NCBI GenBank assembly: GCA_024645245.1
Contig: JAHEBN010000025.1
Location: 1 to 33,212, forward strand
DNA length: 33,212 nt
DNA from: Jiulongibacter sp.
Lineage (GTDB): Bacteria; Bacteroidota; Bacteroidia; Cytophagales; Spirosomataceae
Direction: 5' to 3'
The position numbers and the translations under genes were made by a program. Every line of letters starts with the position of its first letter. Position 1 is the stretch's first letter. Positions 25,297 to 33,212 of this stretch are shown piece after piece. The notes beneath the pieces are model-generated. The model was given only the letters and a program-made list of their open reading frames with translations, had not been told where the DNA came from and searched no databases.

Positions 25297-27663
25297 TTAT
25301 TTATCCTCCAAATATAAACGATAAGTCAAACATTCCTGAATTACCATTTTTTCGTATTCTGTATCGGCGTATTTATCGTGTAAAAGCTGGAAATACTGTT
25401 GAAATGGCTTACGCTTTACCCTCATTTCGGCCCGGTATTTTATTAATTCTGCTTCGTCATACGGCTCATCCTGATTTCTGTATTTGTAGTAAAACTGGTT
25501 TCTTTCGCATAGAGCAGCTAAATAAATAATCCGGGCACCCAATTCTTTATCCGGATTTAAGCTAAGTGCTTTTTTTAGCATTTCCAGAGCATTCTCCCCA
25601 TTAAAATAGCCCGCTGGGAAATTTTTGTTGTAGTCCAGATCGTAAGTTGACCATTCTCTTTTTGCCAAAATCCAGGCATTGCCAAACCAGCCCAAGTTAT
25701 AACTCATTTCGGCCATTTGATACCAATCTTCCGGATTTTTGCTCCCTTTATTTGTTTTTAGCTCTAAATCAGAAAGTCTTTTCATGTAGCTTAATACATC
25801 TTCTGATCTTTTTTCAGAACCCGGTATCTGATCGGGAATATTTTCAAAATAAGAATCAAAGTTTTCGTTTTTGAAAACAATCGGATTTACTTTTTGCAAA
25901 TACGTATTCGCGTCTTGAAATTGATAATTGGAATTAAGTTTTCGGGCACATTCCAGATTTAAGAAATCGGAATTCAATCCGGAAAGTTGAATTAATTTTT
26001 TATCAGAACCGGATAGTTTTTTCTTTTCAGTAAATGCAATTACCCGTTTAAGTAAATCGGTTGAAGTTTTGTCAATCAAATCGCCCCGGCCGTATCCGTA
26101 GCCATAACCTTCATCAATGGCCTGGTATTCCATGTTTTGGGCCAGAAATGCCCGTATGGAATCTTTTTGAGTTGAGATTTCGCTTTTGGAGGAAGTACAG
26201 GCTGAAAGCCAGCCGCCTGATGGTTTTACCTGTTCACTTATTTCACCTGAGCTAAGTTTTTGTGTAAGCTTGGACGATAAGTATTTGGTAATGGAAAACT
26301 CACGAAACTGATCCAGATTTTTTAATTGCAAAAGCTGTTCAAAAAGTTGATCCTTTTCTTTTTCCTTCTGAGGATCCAGCTTATTTATGTCTAAAACGGC
26401 ATCCAGAAATGTTATTTGCCTGCTTCTGTAATCGTTTAATTGAGTGGATTTTTTGGCCTCCTTCAATAATTTATCGGTTTCATCGAATCTATTGACTAAA
26501 AGATTGAGATAAGCGGCTGAGATTTGCCAAAATGCCTGATCAGCCGTTTTGTTTTGCGAAATAATAGTTTGATTAAATGTAAGTAATTGCTCGAAATAGG
26601 CAGAAGTTGTCTGTCTCAATTTGTCTACCTTATCGCTGTCTATTTCGTAGTCATCGTTTAAAATATCCGCTTTTACGTCATAGGGCCAGAATTGATTGGC
26701 AGCAAAGAAATCCATTTCATTTTTATTGATTTCCCGGGTCATTACCAGCTGCAGCATGGGATTTTCAGGCTCAATTTCATAGATTTTTTTCATCAGGTCT
26801 AATCCATCTTTTCCAGGCTGAATGGCCAGTAGTGCATATAGTGCCACTTTTTCCTGATCATTTTTGCAGAATTGTAAGGCTTTATCGGTATCACTGAATT
26901 CCAGACGGCGAATGCTGAGGTCGGCTTCGCGGCGGCGGGTTGGGCAGTCGTGAAATACCTGAGCCCATTGGTACACGGCTCTTGCTTTATCCCCTTTTTT
27001 TAGCCAGGCCGCTGCCATGCGACTCCTGGCCCAATCCGCAATCATGGATTTCTCGGAAACAGGTAAAATGTATTTTTCATAATCAGCTATGGCCTGCTCG
27101 TACTTCTCGGTCATCATATCTAGCTTGATGGCCTGGAAAGCGTATCTTTCTGTTATGAAATCAGATTTTTTGGTCGATAGTTTCTGAATTATTTCTGAGT
27201 AAAGCGTATTTAATAATTCGATGTCCGGTTTTTCGGGTGTTTCCCAATATGCTACAGGTGCGGGTGTGGCAGCTTCAATCTTAAACGCCAGTTCGAGGTA
27301 TTCGGCTGCCGATTCCTGATTGTTGTTTTTTAAATCAGCTATTAGTTTTTCTCTGTTTTCATTGGAGATAAGTGCCGCTTTAAATTCCGAATACGAGATT
27401 TTCGCCAGCGTAATTTCTGACCAGGCCAGGCAGTTTAAGGAATCGGCCAGACTGGTGGAGTTTTGTTCGGCAAAATAGGTGTCTTCATTCAAAAAATTGG
27501 GAGAGAAAAAGTAGGCATCGGTTCGGGTTGGTATGCTGGCGGTTTGTGGATAGAAAAGACTGAAAAACTCACCCATTTCGAGCGGACCCGGGCCGCAAGC
27601 AATTGAAAAAATAACAAGCCAGGATAGTATCTTTTTACTATTTATTTTTTGTTTGAATGGCAT
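25297..27663 (-). CDS. TPR-like lipoprotein of unknown function
   Basis: I recognise no named family. A lipoprotein signal (WLVIFSIAC, Cys23, followed by GPGP) starts a 788-residue protein that is almost entirely alpha-helical. Many helical-hairpin segments have the TPR feel (YEQAIADYEKYILPVSEKSMIADWARSRMAAAWLKKGDKARAVYQWA; DWYQMAEMSYNLGWFGNAWILAKRE). A short Gly/Tyr tract (YGYGYGRG) sits in the middle. The C-terminus (FQQYFQLLHDKYADTEYEKMVIQECLTY) looks like a conserved end helix pair. It should be an outer-membrane-anchored scaffold. It follows the gene of another lipoprotein (173 bp upstream) and may share its process. Confidence 0.75.
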   Translation of the reverse strand: MPFKQKINSKKILSWLVIFSIACGPGPLEMGEFFSLFYPQTASIPTRTDAYFFSPNFLNEDTYFAEQNSTSLADSLNCLAWSEITLAKISYSEFKAALISNENREKLIADLKNNNQESAAEYLELAFKIEAATPAPVAYWETPEKPDIELLNTLYSEIIQKLSTKKSDFITERYAFQAIKLDMMTEKYEQAIADYEKYILPVSEKSMIADWARSRMAAAWLKKGDKARAVYQWAQVFHDCPTRRREADLSIRRLEFSDTDKALQFCKNDQEKVALYALLAIQPGKDGLDLMKKIYEIEPENPMLQLVMTREINKNEMDFFAANQFWPYDVKADILNDDYEIDSDKVDKLRQTTSAYFEQLLTFNQTIISQNKTADQAFWQISAAYLNLLVNRFDETDKLLKEAKKSTQLNDYRSRQITFLDAVLDINKLDPQKEKEKDQLFEQLLQLKNLDQFREFSITKYLSSKLTQKLSSGEISEQVKPSGGWLSACTSSKSEISTQKDSIRAFLAQNMEYQAIDEGYGYGYGRGDLIDKTSTDLLKRVIAFTEKKKLSGSDKKLIQLSGLNSDFLNLECARKLNSNYQFQDANTYLQKVNPIVFKNENFDSYFENIPDQIPGSEKRSEDVLSYMKRLSDLELKTNKGSKNPEDWYQMAEMSYNLGWFGNAWILAKREWSTYDLDYNKNFPAGYFNGENALEMLKKALSLNPDKELGARIIYLAALCERNQFYYKYRNQDEPYDEAELIKYRAEMRVKRKPFQQYFQLLHDKYADTEYEKMVIQECLTYRLYLEDK

Positions 27664-27836
27664 GTTTTCAGAAAATGGGTTTGAATGATGATTTTCTTTT
27701 CAAAATTGATCATTTTTCTTGATTTTTATTGCTTCTAATCGGGATTTCGAAAGAAAATGCCGTGAAATTAATGAGGAACAGGTTTGTTTAATCAGGTATA
27801 TTTTCCTGCTTTTTTTTAAAGAAAATGTGCATTTTA

Positions 27837-28844
27837 TTACAATTCAATGGCTTTTTGAAGGTCGCCGAGGCAGTCTTTATGCAAATGAAAATAGATAATT
27901 TCCACTTCTTTGTTTTTCAACCTGGCCAAAATGGCTTGTTTTATTAATTTCATTTCCTGAAAATCAGGAGATTCATACCTTAGTAAATCGCCTTTGCGAA
28001 AGGAGAAATCGTGTAAGGTACTATCTTTCAGGCAAATAAACGTGTTGAATTTGTCGGTCAATTCAAAAATTGTAATTTGTTGTAATTCGCTTTTCGTGAA
28101 GTCTTTCAGAAAAGTTACAAATTTATTGTTTCGGTAAATCAGGGTTTGATCAAAAACAGGAAAAGCAATATCAAGCGGCAGCGGATAGACAGGAAGGCGA
28201 TCGATGTATTGGTCAATAATATCTGCATCGAAAAGTGAATTTTTGGTTTCGGTATATTTCCAATCGCCCACATTGTACAGCATTAAAGTGCCCCTTTTTA
28301 CGGGAGGAACGCCTGTTTGCTCCATAAATTTCACCTGATGCAGGCGTATGGTAGCAGATAGGGTCATTTTGCGATGAGAAGTTTCTTTCATGTACCTCAA
28401 CATTTCAAAATATCGGGCTCGCGTGGTTTTTGTCCAGTCGCAGTCCAATTGAATTTCCTGCCATTCCAGGTCATTTTTTTTGGCCAGCTCTTTTACTTTT
28501 TTTAAAATCAGGATACCCAATTGTCGGGATTGTTCCAGGTTTAAATTTTCAAAAGTACGATTGGTGATAAAAACCACCGGAATAAGTTCTGAATTGGGTT
28601 TTTCTTTGAATCTTACAACAGATTTAGGTATCGGGGATTTGGTATTGGGATCATAATCGACATCAAAAAACCGGATGTATTGTTTGTCAATATTTAATTT
28701 TTTTAGCGTGGAATTGGTTAAAGAATCGGGTTCATAGGCTCCTTTCCAATGGTAAATACCCTGTGATATCAGGTGTTCTTCCTGCCTGTTTTCGCAGGAA
28801 AAGAGCACTATTAAAAACAGGAATGGGAATAATCGTTGATACAT
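27837..28844 (-). CDS. TIM-barrel-like lipoprotein, possibly DUF3142-related
   Basis: A lipobox (LFSC, Cys17) begins a 335-residue protein. Several segments resemble glycoside-hydrolase-like TIM barrels: IPVVFITNRTF (88-98), EIQLDCDWTKTTRARYFEMLR (130-150, with D134 and D136 at the end of a strand), KMTLSATIRLHQ (159-170), GTLMLYNVGD (185-194) and LPLDIAFPVF. This order recalls the DUF3142 family, but the match is from memory and tentative. No catalytic residues are assigned. It is read away from the ABC transporter across an 89-bp spacer with a palindrome, and upstream of the TPR-like lipoprotein on the same strand. Confidence 0.7.
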   Translation of the reverse strand: MYQRLFPFLFLIVLFSCENRQEEHLISQGIYHWKGAYEPDSLTNSTLKKLNIDKQYIRFFDVDYDPNTKSPIPKSVVRFKEKPNSELIPVVFITNRTFENLNLEQSRQLGILILKKVKELAKKNDLEWQEIQLDCDWTKTTRARYFEMLRYMKETSHRKMTLSATIRLHQVKFMEQTGVPPVKRGTLMLYNVGDWKYTETKNSLFDADIIDQYIDRLPVYPLPLDIAFPVFDQTLIYRNNKFVTFLKDFTKSELQQITIFELTDKFNTFICLKDSTLHDFSFRKGDLLRYESPDFQEMKLIKQAILARLKNKEVEIIYFHLHKDCLGDLQKAIEL

Positions 28845-28895
28845 GTCATGTCAAAGTAAAAGGTTTTCGCCAAATTTGCATGCGTTTTGGCTCAT

Positions 28896-28915
28896 AAATC
28901 AAAAAGTTTTGATTT
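28896..28915. promoter_or_regulatory. 20-bp perfect palindrome in the divergent spacer
   Basis: AAATCAAAA and TTTTGATTT are perfect inverted 9-bp arms with a 2-bp spacer. They sit 18 bp upstream of the ABC transporter start, in a spacer that also holds the self-complementary CAAATTTG at 28871-28878, one base off the -7 consensus on both strands. A shared operator is a reasonable guess. Confidence 0.45.
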
Positions 28916-28933
28916 TCCCAAAGCATTGAATAC

Positions 28934-30757
28934 ATGAAGATTTATTTCAGACTACTCTCATTTGCCGGCAACCTCCGAAAATTCATCGGGCCATTCCTGT
29001 TTACCTCCTTAATTGCAGCGGTTTTTGGGGTGTTAAATCTGGTTTTGCTCAAACCCTTGCTTGATATTCTTTTCGGGCAGGTAAGTGAGGAGGCTTTAAA
29101 AAATATGTTGATTCAGCCTTCCGGCTTTAATCCTTTGGCCTGGTTCAATTATTATTTTGCCCATTTTTTAAGCACTGCCGGCAAGGCGGGAGCCTTAAAG
29201 TTTGTATGCGGTGCCTTGGTTATCGGAATACTTATCGGGAATTTTTTCCGGTACCTGAGTTTGCGACTATTAGAGGGATTTAAGGTAAATATGGTGGCCA
29301 ATTTACGTCAGGCTATTTTTGATAAATCGCTGGGCATGCACCTTGGTTTTTTTAATAACGAAAGAAAAGGTAACCTGATAAGCCGCATCACTACCGACGT
29401 GCAGGAGGTGGAAAACAGCATTGCCAATACCTTTTCGGCGGCCATAAAGGAGTTGCTTCTGTTGATAGGTTACCTGGCGGCCTTGTTTTATATGTCGGTG
29501 CCTTTGACCTTGTTTTCATTGATTGTGATTCCCTTAACCGGAGGTTTTTTGGGGGTTATTCTAAAAAGATTGCGACAAGATGCCGGAGAAGGGCAGCAGC
29601 GGTTGAGCAATATCCTGAGCATTATGGATGAGACTTTTGGCGGCATGCGGGTGGTGAAGGCTTTTGTGGCCGAAAAATTTATCAGTGAAAAGTTCCGGAA
29701 TGAAAATCAATCGTATAAAAGGTCGATATTTTCTTATGCAGCCCGCCGTGAGCTGGCCAACCCTTTTTCTGAAGTGATTGCCGTGAGTATGGTGGCCTCG
29801 CTTTTGCTTTATGGGGGCAGCCTTATTTTATCTTCCGAAAGCTCGCTCGATGCCTCTACTTTTATGGCCTACATCGCCTTGTTTTCTCAGGTTGTGCGAC
29901 CCGCAAAGGAAATCGCTCAGGCCTTTTCTTCCTCGCAAAGGGGTATAGCTTCGGGTGAAAGAATTTTGTCGGTTTTGGATCAAATGCCGGAAATAAGAGA
30001 TGAACCAAACGCTCAGCCAATTTCTGGTTTTGAAAATGAGATAGTTTATGAAAAGGTAAGTTTTGGCTATAATGAAGATCAGCTGGTTTTAAATCAAATA
30101 GATTTTAAGCTGGAAAAAGGGAAAACGCTTGCCCTGGTGGGTAGCTCTGGTGGAGGTAAATCTACCATTGCCGATTTGTTACCACGGTTTTACGATCCCG
30201 TTTCCGGAAAAATCACGCTGGATGGGCAGGATATTCGCCAAATAAAGCAAGCTGGCTTGCGTGGACTGATGGGAATTGTAACCCAGGAGCCGGTACTTTT
30301 CAACGACAGTATTTTTAATAATATCGCTTTTGGCGAAAATGTTAGCAAAGAGCAAGTAGAAGAAGCGGCCAAAATTGCCAACGCTCATGCCTTTATTCTA
30401 CAACAACCGAATGGCTATGAGACTGTGATTGGCGACAGGGGAACCAAGCTTTCCGGCGGGCAGCGTCAAAGAATTTCTATTGCCCGGGCCATACTTCAAA
30501 ACCCACCTATATTGATATTGGATGAGGCCACTTCGGCTTTAGATACCGAATCGGAAAAGCTGGTGCAGGATGCTCTTACGCATTTGATGCAAAACCGCAC
30601 CACACTGGTAATTGCCCACCGACTAAGTACCATTCAACAAGCCGATGAAATACTGGTGATTCAAAATGGCGAAATAGTGGAGCGGGGAAACCACGTAAAA
30701 CTCTATAATTTAGAAAAAGGCATCTACCGCAAACTGGTGGATTTGCAGGAGATTTGA
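28934..30757 (+). CDS. ABC exporter, MsbA-like fused membrane and ATPase domains
   Basis: The 607-residue half-transporter has a six-helix membrane domain (about 1-340; includes FNNERKGNLISRITTDVQEVENSI, the usual coupling region) and an ATPase domain. The ATPase has Walker A GSSGGGKST (403-411), the Q-loop VTQEPVLFND, the signature LSGGQRQR, Walker B ILILDEATSALD and the H-loop IAHRLSTI. It should work as a homodimer in the inner membrane. The closest described type is MsbA, the lipid A-core flippase, but lipid, peptide and drug exporters share this form, so the symbol is withheld. It is a single gene, divergent from the TIM-barrel-like lipoprotein. Confidence 0.95.
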   Translation: MKIYFRLLSFAGNLRKFIGPFLFTSLIAAVFGVLNLVLLKPLLDILFGQVSEEALKNMLIQPSGFNPLAWFNYYFAHFLSTAGKAGALKFVCGALVIGILIGNFFRYLSLRLLEGFKVNMVANLRQAIFDKSLGMHLGFFNNERKGNLISRITTDVQEVENSIANTFSAAIKELLLLIGYLAALFYMSVPLTLFSLIVIPLTGGFLGVILKRLRQDAGEGQQRLSNILSIMDETFGGMRVVKAFVAEKFISEKFRNENQSYKRSIFSYAARRELANPFSEVIAVSMVASLLLYGGSLILSSESSLDASTFMAYIALFSQVVRPAKEIAQAFSSSQRGIASGERILSVLDQMPEIRDEPNAQPISGFENEIVYEKVSFGYNEDQLVLNQIDFKLEKGKTLALVGSSGGGKSTIADLLPRFYDPVSGKITLDGQDIRQIKQAGLRGLMGIVTQEPVLFNDSIFNNIAFGENVSKEQVEEAAKIANAHAFILQQPNGYETVIGDRGTKLSGGQRQRISIARAILQNPPILILDEATSALDTESEKLVQDALTHLMQNRTTLVIAHRLSTIQQADEILVIQNGEIVERGNHVKLYNLEKGIYRKLVDLQEI

Positions 30758-30848
30758 TTGGTGTTGTTAAAAGGCTTATTTGCAGGTATAGCTTTCAAAA
30801 TACAATTAATTGAACGGTGATTGGTGGCTGGGGTGTGTGTTATTTGGT

Positions 30849-30868
30849 GTTCTTAGAATACTCTGAGG
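30849..30868 (+). repeat. inverted repeat, left copy
   Basis: GTTCTTAGAATACTCTGAGG is the reverse complement (19 of 20 bases) of the right copy at 31867-31886. The pair flanks the unknown lipoprotein gene at about 1.04 kb outer distance. Confidence 0.65.
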
Positions 30869-30911
30869 ATACGTAAATCCAAAGGTTCCTATTGAGACGG
30901 ATGGGCTTTTA

Positions 30912-31628
30912 TTATTGCTCTATATTGCAATTTATTTTGGGTATAGGATCCCCTACATTCGCCCAATCTGTTACTGAAAATTGAACATCTGCAGTACTGT
31001 CGGGATATAATAAGGTTTTGGCCCCGAAAACATCAAAAGTCATAACCGCCGCCCGGTTTGTGCTTATATTCTTAAAAACAATTCTATATCCTGAGCCGAT
31101 CGGTAAATATCGGTTAGTAAAATCGGGATGATTATTCCCGCGTAAGTTTGCCTCGTAGTTAGGATGATAGCCTCCTTTGGTATCTTTTACGTAAGCAATT
31201 AGATTGCCATTTGGGGCAAAGATTCTATATTCAATAAAACCAATTACCCCGGGCTTTGCGTTTCCATTTACCACATTTACGGAATGACTAGGGAAAAAGC
31301 ATTCTTGGTATCCATTTGCCCCGTATCCGCTTTCCGGGTATGCGTTGCCGTTGCTGTATCCGTACCAATAAAAGGCACTTTCCCCGGGCATTTCATTTAA
31401 TAATGCGAAATAATTCGAACCGTATTTATTACCCGATTGCCCTATCCATAAATTACCCGGGGTTGTGATTCCGGCGGGGATAGTAACTAAGGGCGGGTTA
31501 AGATTGTTTATTAATGTATCTGTAATTGCATTATTAGGGGCGGGTAAAAGATTTGAAGCTGTTTTTTGTATGCAACTGCAAGTATACAAGCCCAAACCTA
31601 ATAAAATAAATTTCCCATTAGTAGTCAT
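30912..31628 (-). CDS. unknown lipoprotein
   Basis: I do not recognise this 238-residue protein. It begins with a lipoprotein-like signal (FILLGLGLYTCSC, Cys17 or Cys19). It then shows a beta-rich mature part rich in Gly, Asn and Tyr (NYFALLNEMPGESAFYWYGYSNG, GYHPNYEANLRGNNHPDFTNRYLPIGSGYRIVF, AVMTFDVFGAKTLLYPDST). The composition suggests a secreted jelly-roll or binding protein. The gene is alone: convergent with the ABC exporter, about 320 bp from the ATPase gene, and enclosed by a 20-bp inverted repeat. The surroundings look like accessory DNA. Confidence 0.7.
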   Translation of the reverse strand: MTTNGKFILLGLGLYTCSCIQKTASNLLPAPNNAITDTLINNLNPPLVTIPAGITTPGNLWIGQSGNKYGSNYFALLNEMPGESAFYWYGYSNGNAYPESGYGANGYQECFFPSHSVNVVNGNAKPGVIGFIEYRIFAPNGNLIAYVKDTKGGYHPNYEANLRGNNHPDFTNRYLPIGSGYRIVFKNISTNRAAVMTFDVFGAKTLLYPDSTADVQFSVTDWANVGDPIPKINCNIEQ

Positions 31629-31947
31629 ATTGATTTGCTGATTATTAACACGAATACGATTGCAAAGCCAAGATCGTATGCCTAGTTAATATTAATTTAC
31701 TCTTAAACGCTTAAATTTTAGTAAAAATAATCATGGTTTACATTATAGAAGATTTTTGTTCCTGTTTTCAAAACTACCCCCTCTCCATATTAATGTCTCC
31801 TCATAATCAGCGAAGGTACTCTGATTTTGGACGAAAGCCCAATGGGAAATTGTAAAATCAACTTCACCTCAAAGTATTCTAAGAACTGATAATATCCAAT
31901 TTCAGGCATTATTTAGTCCATCCAAAGGCTTCTTCACAGATTTTTGT
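31629..31947. other. 319-bp intergenic region without a gene
   Basis: No frame of note is present. It should hold the promoter of the unknown lipoprotein gene, but no consensus TTG-N17-23-TANNTTTG was found. It contains the right inverted repeat (31867-31886). About 50 bp before that lies TACTCTGA (31818-31825), which is partly complementary to TCAAAGTA inside the repeat, so a local stem is possible. Confidence 0.65.
31867..31886 (-). repeat. inverted repeat, right copy
   Basis: CCTCAAAGTATTCTAAGAAC on the plus strand matches the reverse complement of 30849-30868 at 19 of 20 bases. The flanks beyond the 20 bases do not match. Confidence 0.65.
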
Positions 31948-33108
31948 TTAAGACTCCAAATTCAAATCCCGCCAATTGAAAGTGTTGCAATCGTAACGCA
32001 CGCCCGGCTTCTCTTGAGCGATGTGTATCAGGTTTTTTGATAGGGTGGGGTCAGTGCTTATTTGTTCAAATTTTAGAAGTCCTTCAAATTTATCGCGACT
32101 TAAGGTCTGGCTTGATTTTATTTCGTAAATGGTATTTCCCAGGCTTTTGGGTATTAGTACGTCAATTTCGGTTTGGTGCGATTCTTTCCAAAAATAGAAA
32201 TCGTTGAATTGGTTGGTGTGATAATTTTGTTTTATCATCTCCGCCACCACCAGGTTTTCAAACAAGCTTCCTTTGTTTCTATAATTTTTCACTTCTTTAG
32301 CATTTTTTAGTCCCAGCAATTGGCAAGCCAAGCCGGTATCGTAGAAATACAGCTTTGGACTTTTAATTAATCTCTTATTGTAGTTTTTAAAATAGGGCGG
32401 TAGCCGAAATACCAAGTAAGAGGTTTCTAATATGGAGAGCCAGTTTTTGGCTGTGGTATGGCTTATCCCTGTTTGTTTCGAGATACTGTGGAGGTTTAGC
32501 TCCTGACCGATATGTGTGGCCAATATTCCCAAAAATAATTTAAACTGGGCTTCATTTTGAATATTAATTAACTCATATACATCTCTTTTTACATAGGTGT
32601 CGATGTAATTACGGTAATAAATTTCGGGTTTGAGAGATGGGTTTTTATACAGTTCCGGGTAAAATCCACGGAAAATTTGCTCCCATGGATCGGGGTTTAG
32701 TTGATCTGTAATTTCATTATTCTGGAATGGCAAAAGTCTTAGAATTCCCACTCTGCCCGCCAGACTTTGGGATATATTTCTGGATAGCAGAAAGTTTTGT
32801 GATCCGGAAAGTACAAACTGACCGTTTTTATTGTTTTCGTCTACTATACCTTGCAAATAAGAGAAAAGTTTAGGTACTTTTTGTGCTTCATCAAAAATCA
32901 CCTGGTCATTGTATTCTGCCAAAAATCCTTTGGTGTCATTCTCTGCATATTCAAGAATTTCCGGATTTTCTAAAGATACATACCTGTAGTTTGGCAACGA
33001 CTCTTTCAGGAAGGTTGTTTTGCCTGATTGTCGTGGCCCGGTTAAGGAAACTATACAAAAACTGGTGAGCATTTCATTCCAGGCGTCCTGGATTTTTCTG
33101 GTAATCAT
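31948..33108 (-). CDS. AAA_14 / DUF4143 ATPase
   Basis: The 386-residue protein has the AAA_14 domain (about 15-145) with Walker A GPRQSGKTT (24-32), Walker B QVIFDEAQ (69-76) and sensor LSGSQNFLL. A winged-helix-like region follows (HSISKQTGISHTTAKNWLSILE), then the DUF4143 domain (about 190-340). The last carries GSLFENLVVAEMI ... EIDVLIP ... YEIKSS, which resembles a PD-(D/E)XK nuclease core. Such ATPases are abundant, scattered and often horizontally moved in Bacteroidota; their role is not settled (toxin-antitoxin-like and regulatory roles have been suggested). The reading frame is intact. It lies directly downstream of tandem repeats that may control it. Confidence 0.93.
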   Translation of the reverse strand: MITRKIQDAWNEMLTSFCIVSLTGPRQSGKTTFLKESLPNYRYVSLENPEILEYAENDTKGFLAEYNDQVIFDEAQKVPKLFSYLQGIVDENNKNGQFVLSGSQNFLLSRNISQSLAGRVGILRLLPFQNNEITDQLNPDPWEQIFRGFYPELYKNPSLKPEIYYRNYIDTYVKRDVYELINIQNEAQFKLFLGILATHIGQELNLHSISKQTGISHTTAKNWLSILETSYLVFRLPPYFKNYNKRLIKSPKLYFYDTGLACQLLGLKNAKEVKNYRNKGSLFENLVVAEMIKQNYHTNQFNDFYFWKESHQTEIDVLIPKSLGNTIYEIKSSQTLSRDKFEGLLKFEQISTDPTLSKNLIHIAQEKPGVRYDCNTFNWRDLNLES

Positions 33109-33137
33109 AATTTGCTATTTACCAGACAAATATCGAT

Positions 33138-33212
33138 AAAATATTCAAATTGCACAAGAAAAATATTCAAATTACACTGAAAATATATTTAAATTGCACA
33201 AGAAAAATATTC
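33138..33212. repeat. tandem repeats of 21-23 bp upstream of the ATPase gene
   Basis: Three copies and the start of a fourth follow the unit AAAATATTCAAATTGCACAAG: at 33138-33158, 33160-33179 (ATTACACTG variant), 33180-33202 (with a 2-bp insertion) and 33203-33212, where the window ends. The copies begin 30 bp upstream of the ATPase ATG and repeat at about two helical turns, so they may be operators or iteron-like sites. The array probably continues past the edge. Confidence 0.85.

Noticed and set aside
33138-33212. Considered as the start of a CRISPR array
   Set aside because: The repeats are contiguous, with no unique spacers of constant length and no cas genes; a tandem repeat explains it better.

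Overview
The window comes from an AT-rich bacterial chromosome of the phylum Bacteroidota, probably order Cytophagales. The evidence is the SusC-type TonB receptor, a long SecA without the C-terminal zinc finger, OmpA, LytTR and NIPSNAP proteins, PVC-type cytochromes, and promoters that match the Bacteroidota consensus TTG-N17-23-TANNTTTG. Several genes start with TTG. No rRNA, tRNA, CRISPR array or transposase was found. The genus cannot be named from this sequence alone.

Left part (1-8.4 kb): the 5' end of a SusC/RagA-type receptor gene runs off the left edge behind a long AT-rich leader. It is followed by a short-chain dehydrogenase, secA with a strong terminator and a good promoter, and a DUF4230 membrane-anchored protein, all on the minus strand. 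On the plus strand are a JmjC/cupin-like dioxygenase and a Tat-type TIM-barrel protein whose start codon sits directly on the terminator of the preceding gene. A stand-alone LytTR regulator converges on the latter.

Regulatory and surface block (8.4-14.3 kb): a TPR-containing sensor kinase and a NarL-type response regulator overlap by ATGA and are read leftward. Divergent from them is a unit of a LytTR regulator (TTG start), a secreted right-handed beta-helix protein, and a secreted repeat protein ending in a GCX-type C-terminus. The divergent spacer holds a consensus promoter and two copies of a 20-bp imperfect palindrome, which look like operators.

Carbohydrate/oxidation block (14.3-25.2 kb): a leftward group of NIPSNAP, dienelactone hydrolase and a Tat-exported TIM-barrel isomerase (the last with its own promoter), a plus-strand OmpA protein, and then two large secreted c-type cytochrome fusion proteins plus a DUF1080/PA14 protein. 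This combination suggests extracytoplasmic oxidation and cleavage of sugars or glycosides, possibly related to 3-keto-glycoside chemistry. That is inference.

Right part (25.2-33.2 kb): two unrecognised lipoproteins (a TPR-like one and a TIM-barrel-like one), a divergent MsbA-type ABC exporter with a palindrome in the shared promoter region, an unknown lipoprotein gene flanked by a 20-bp inverted repeat, and an AAA_14/DUF4143 ATPase preceded by 21-23-bp tandem repeats that run off the right edge.
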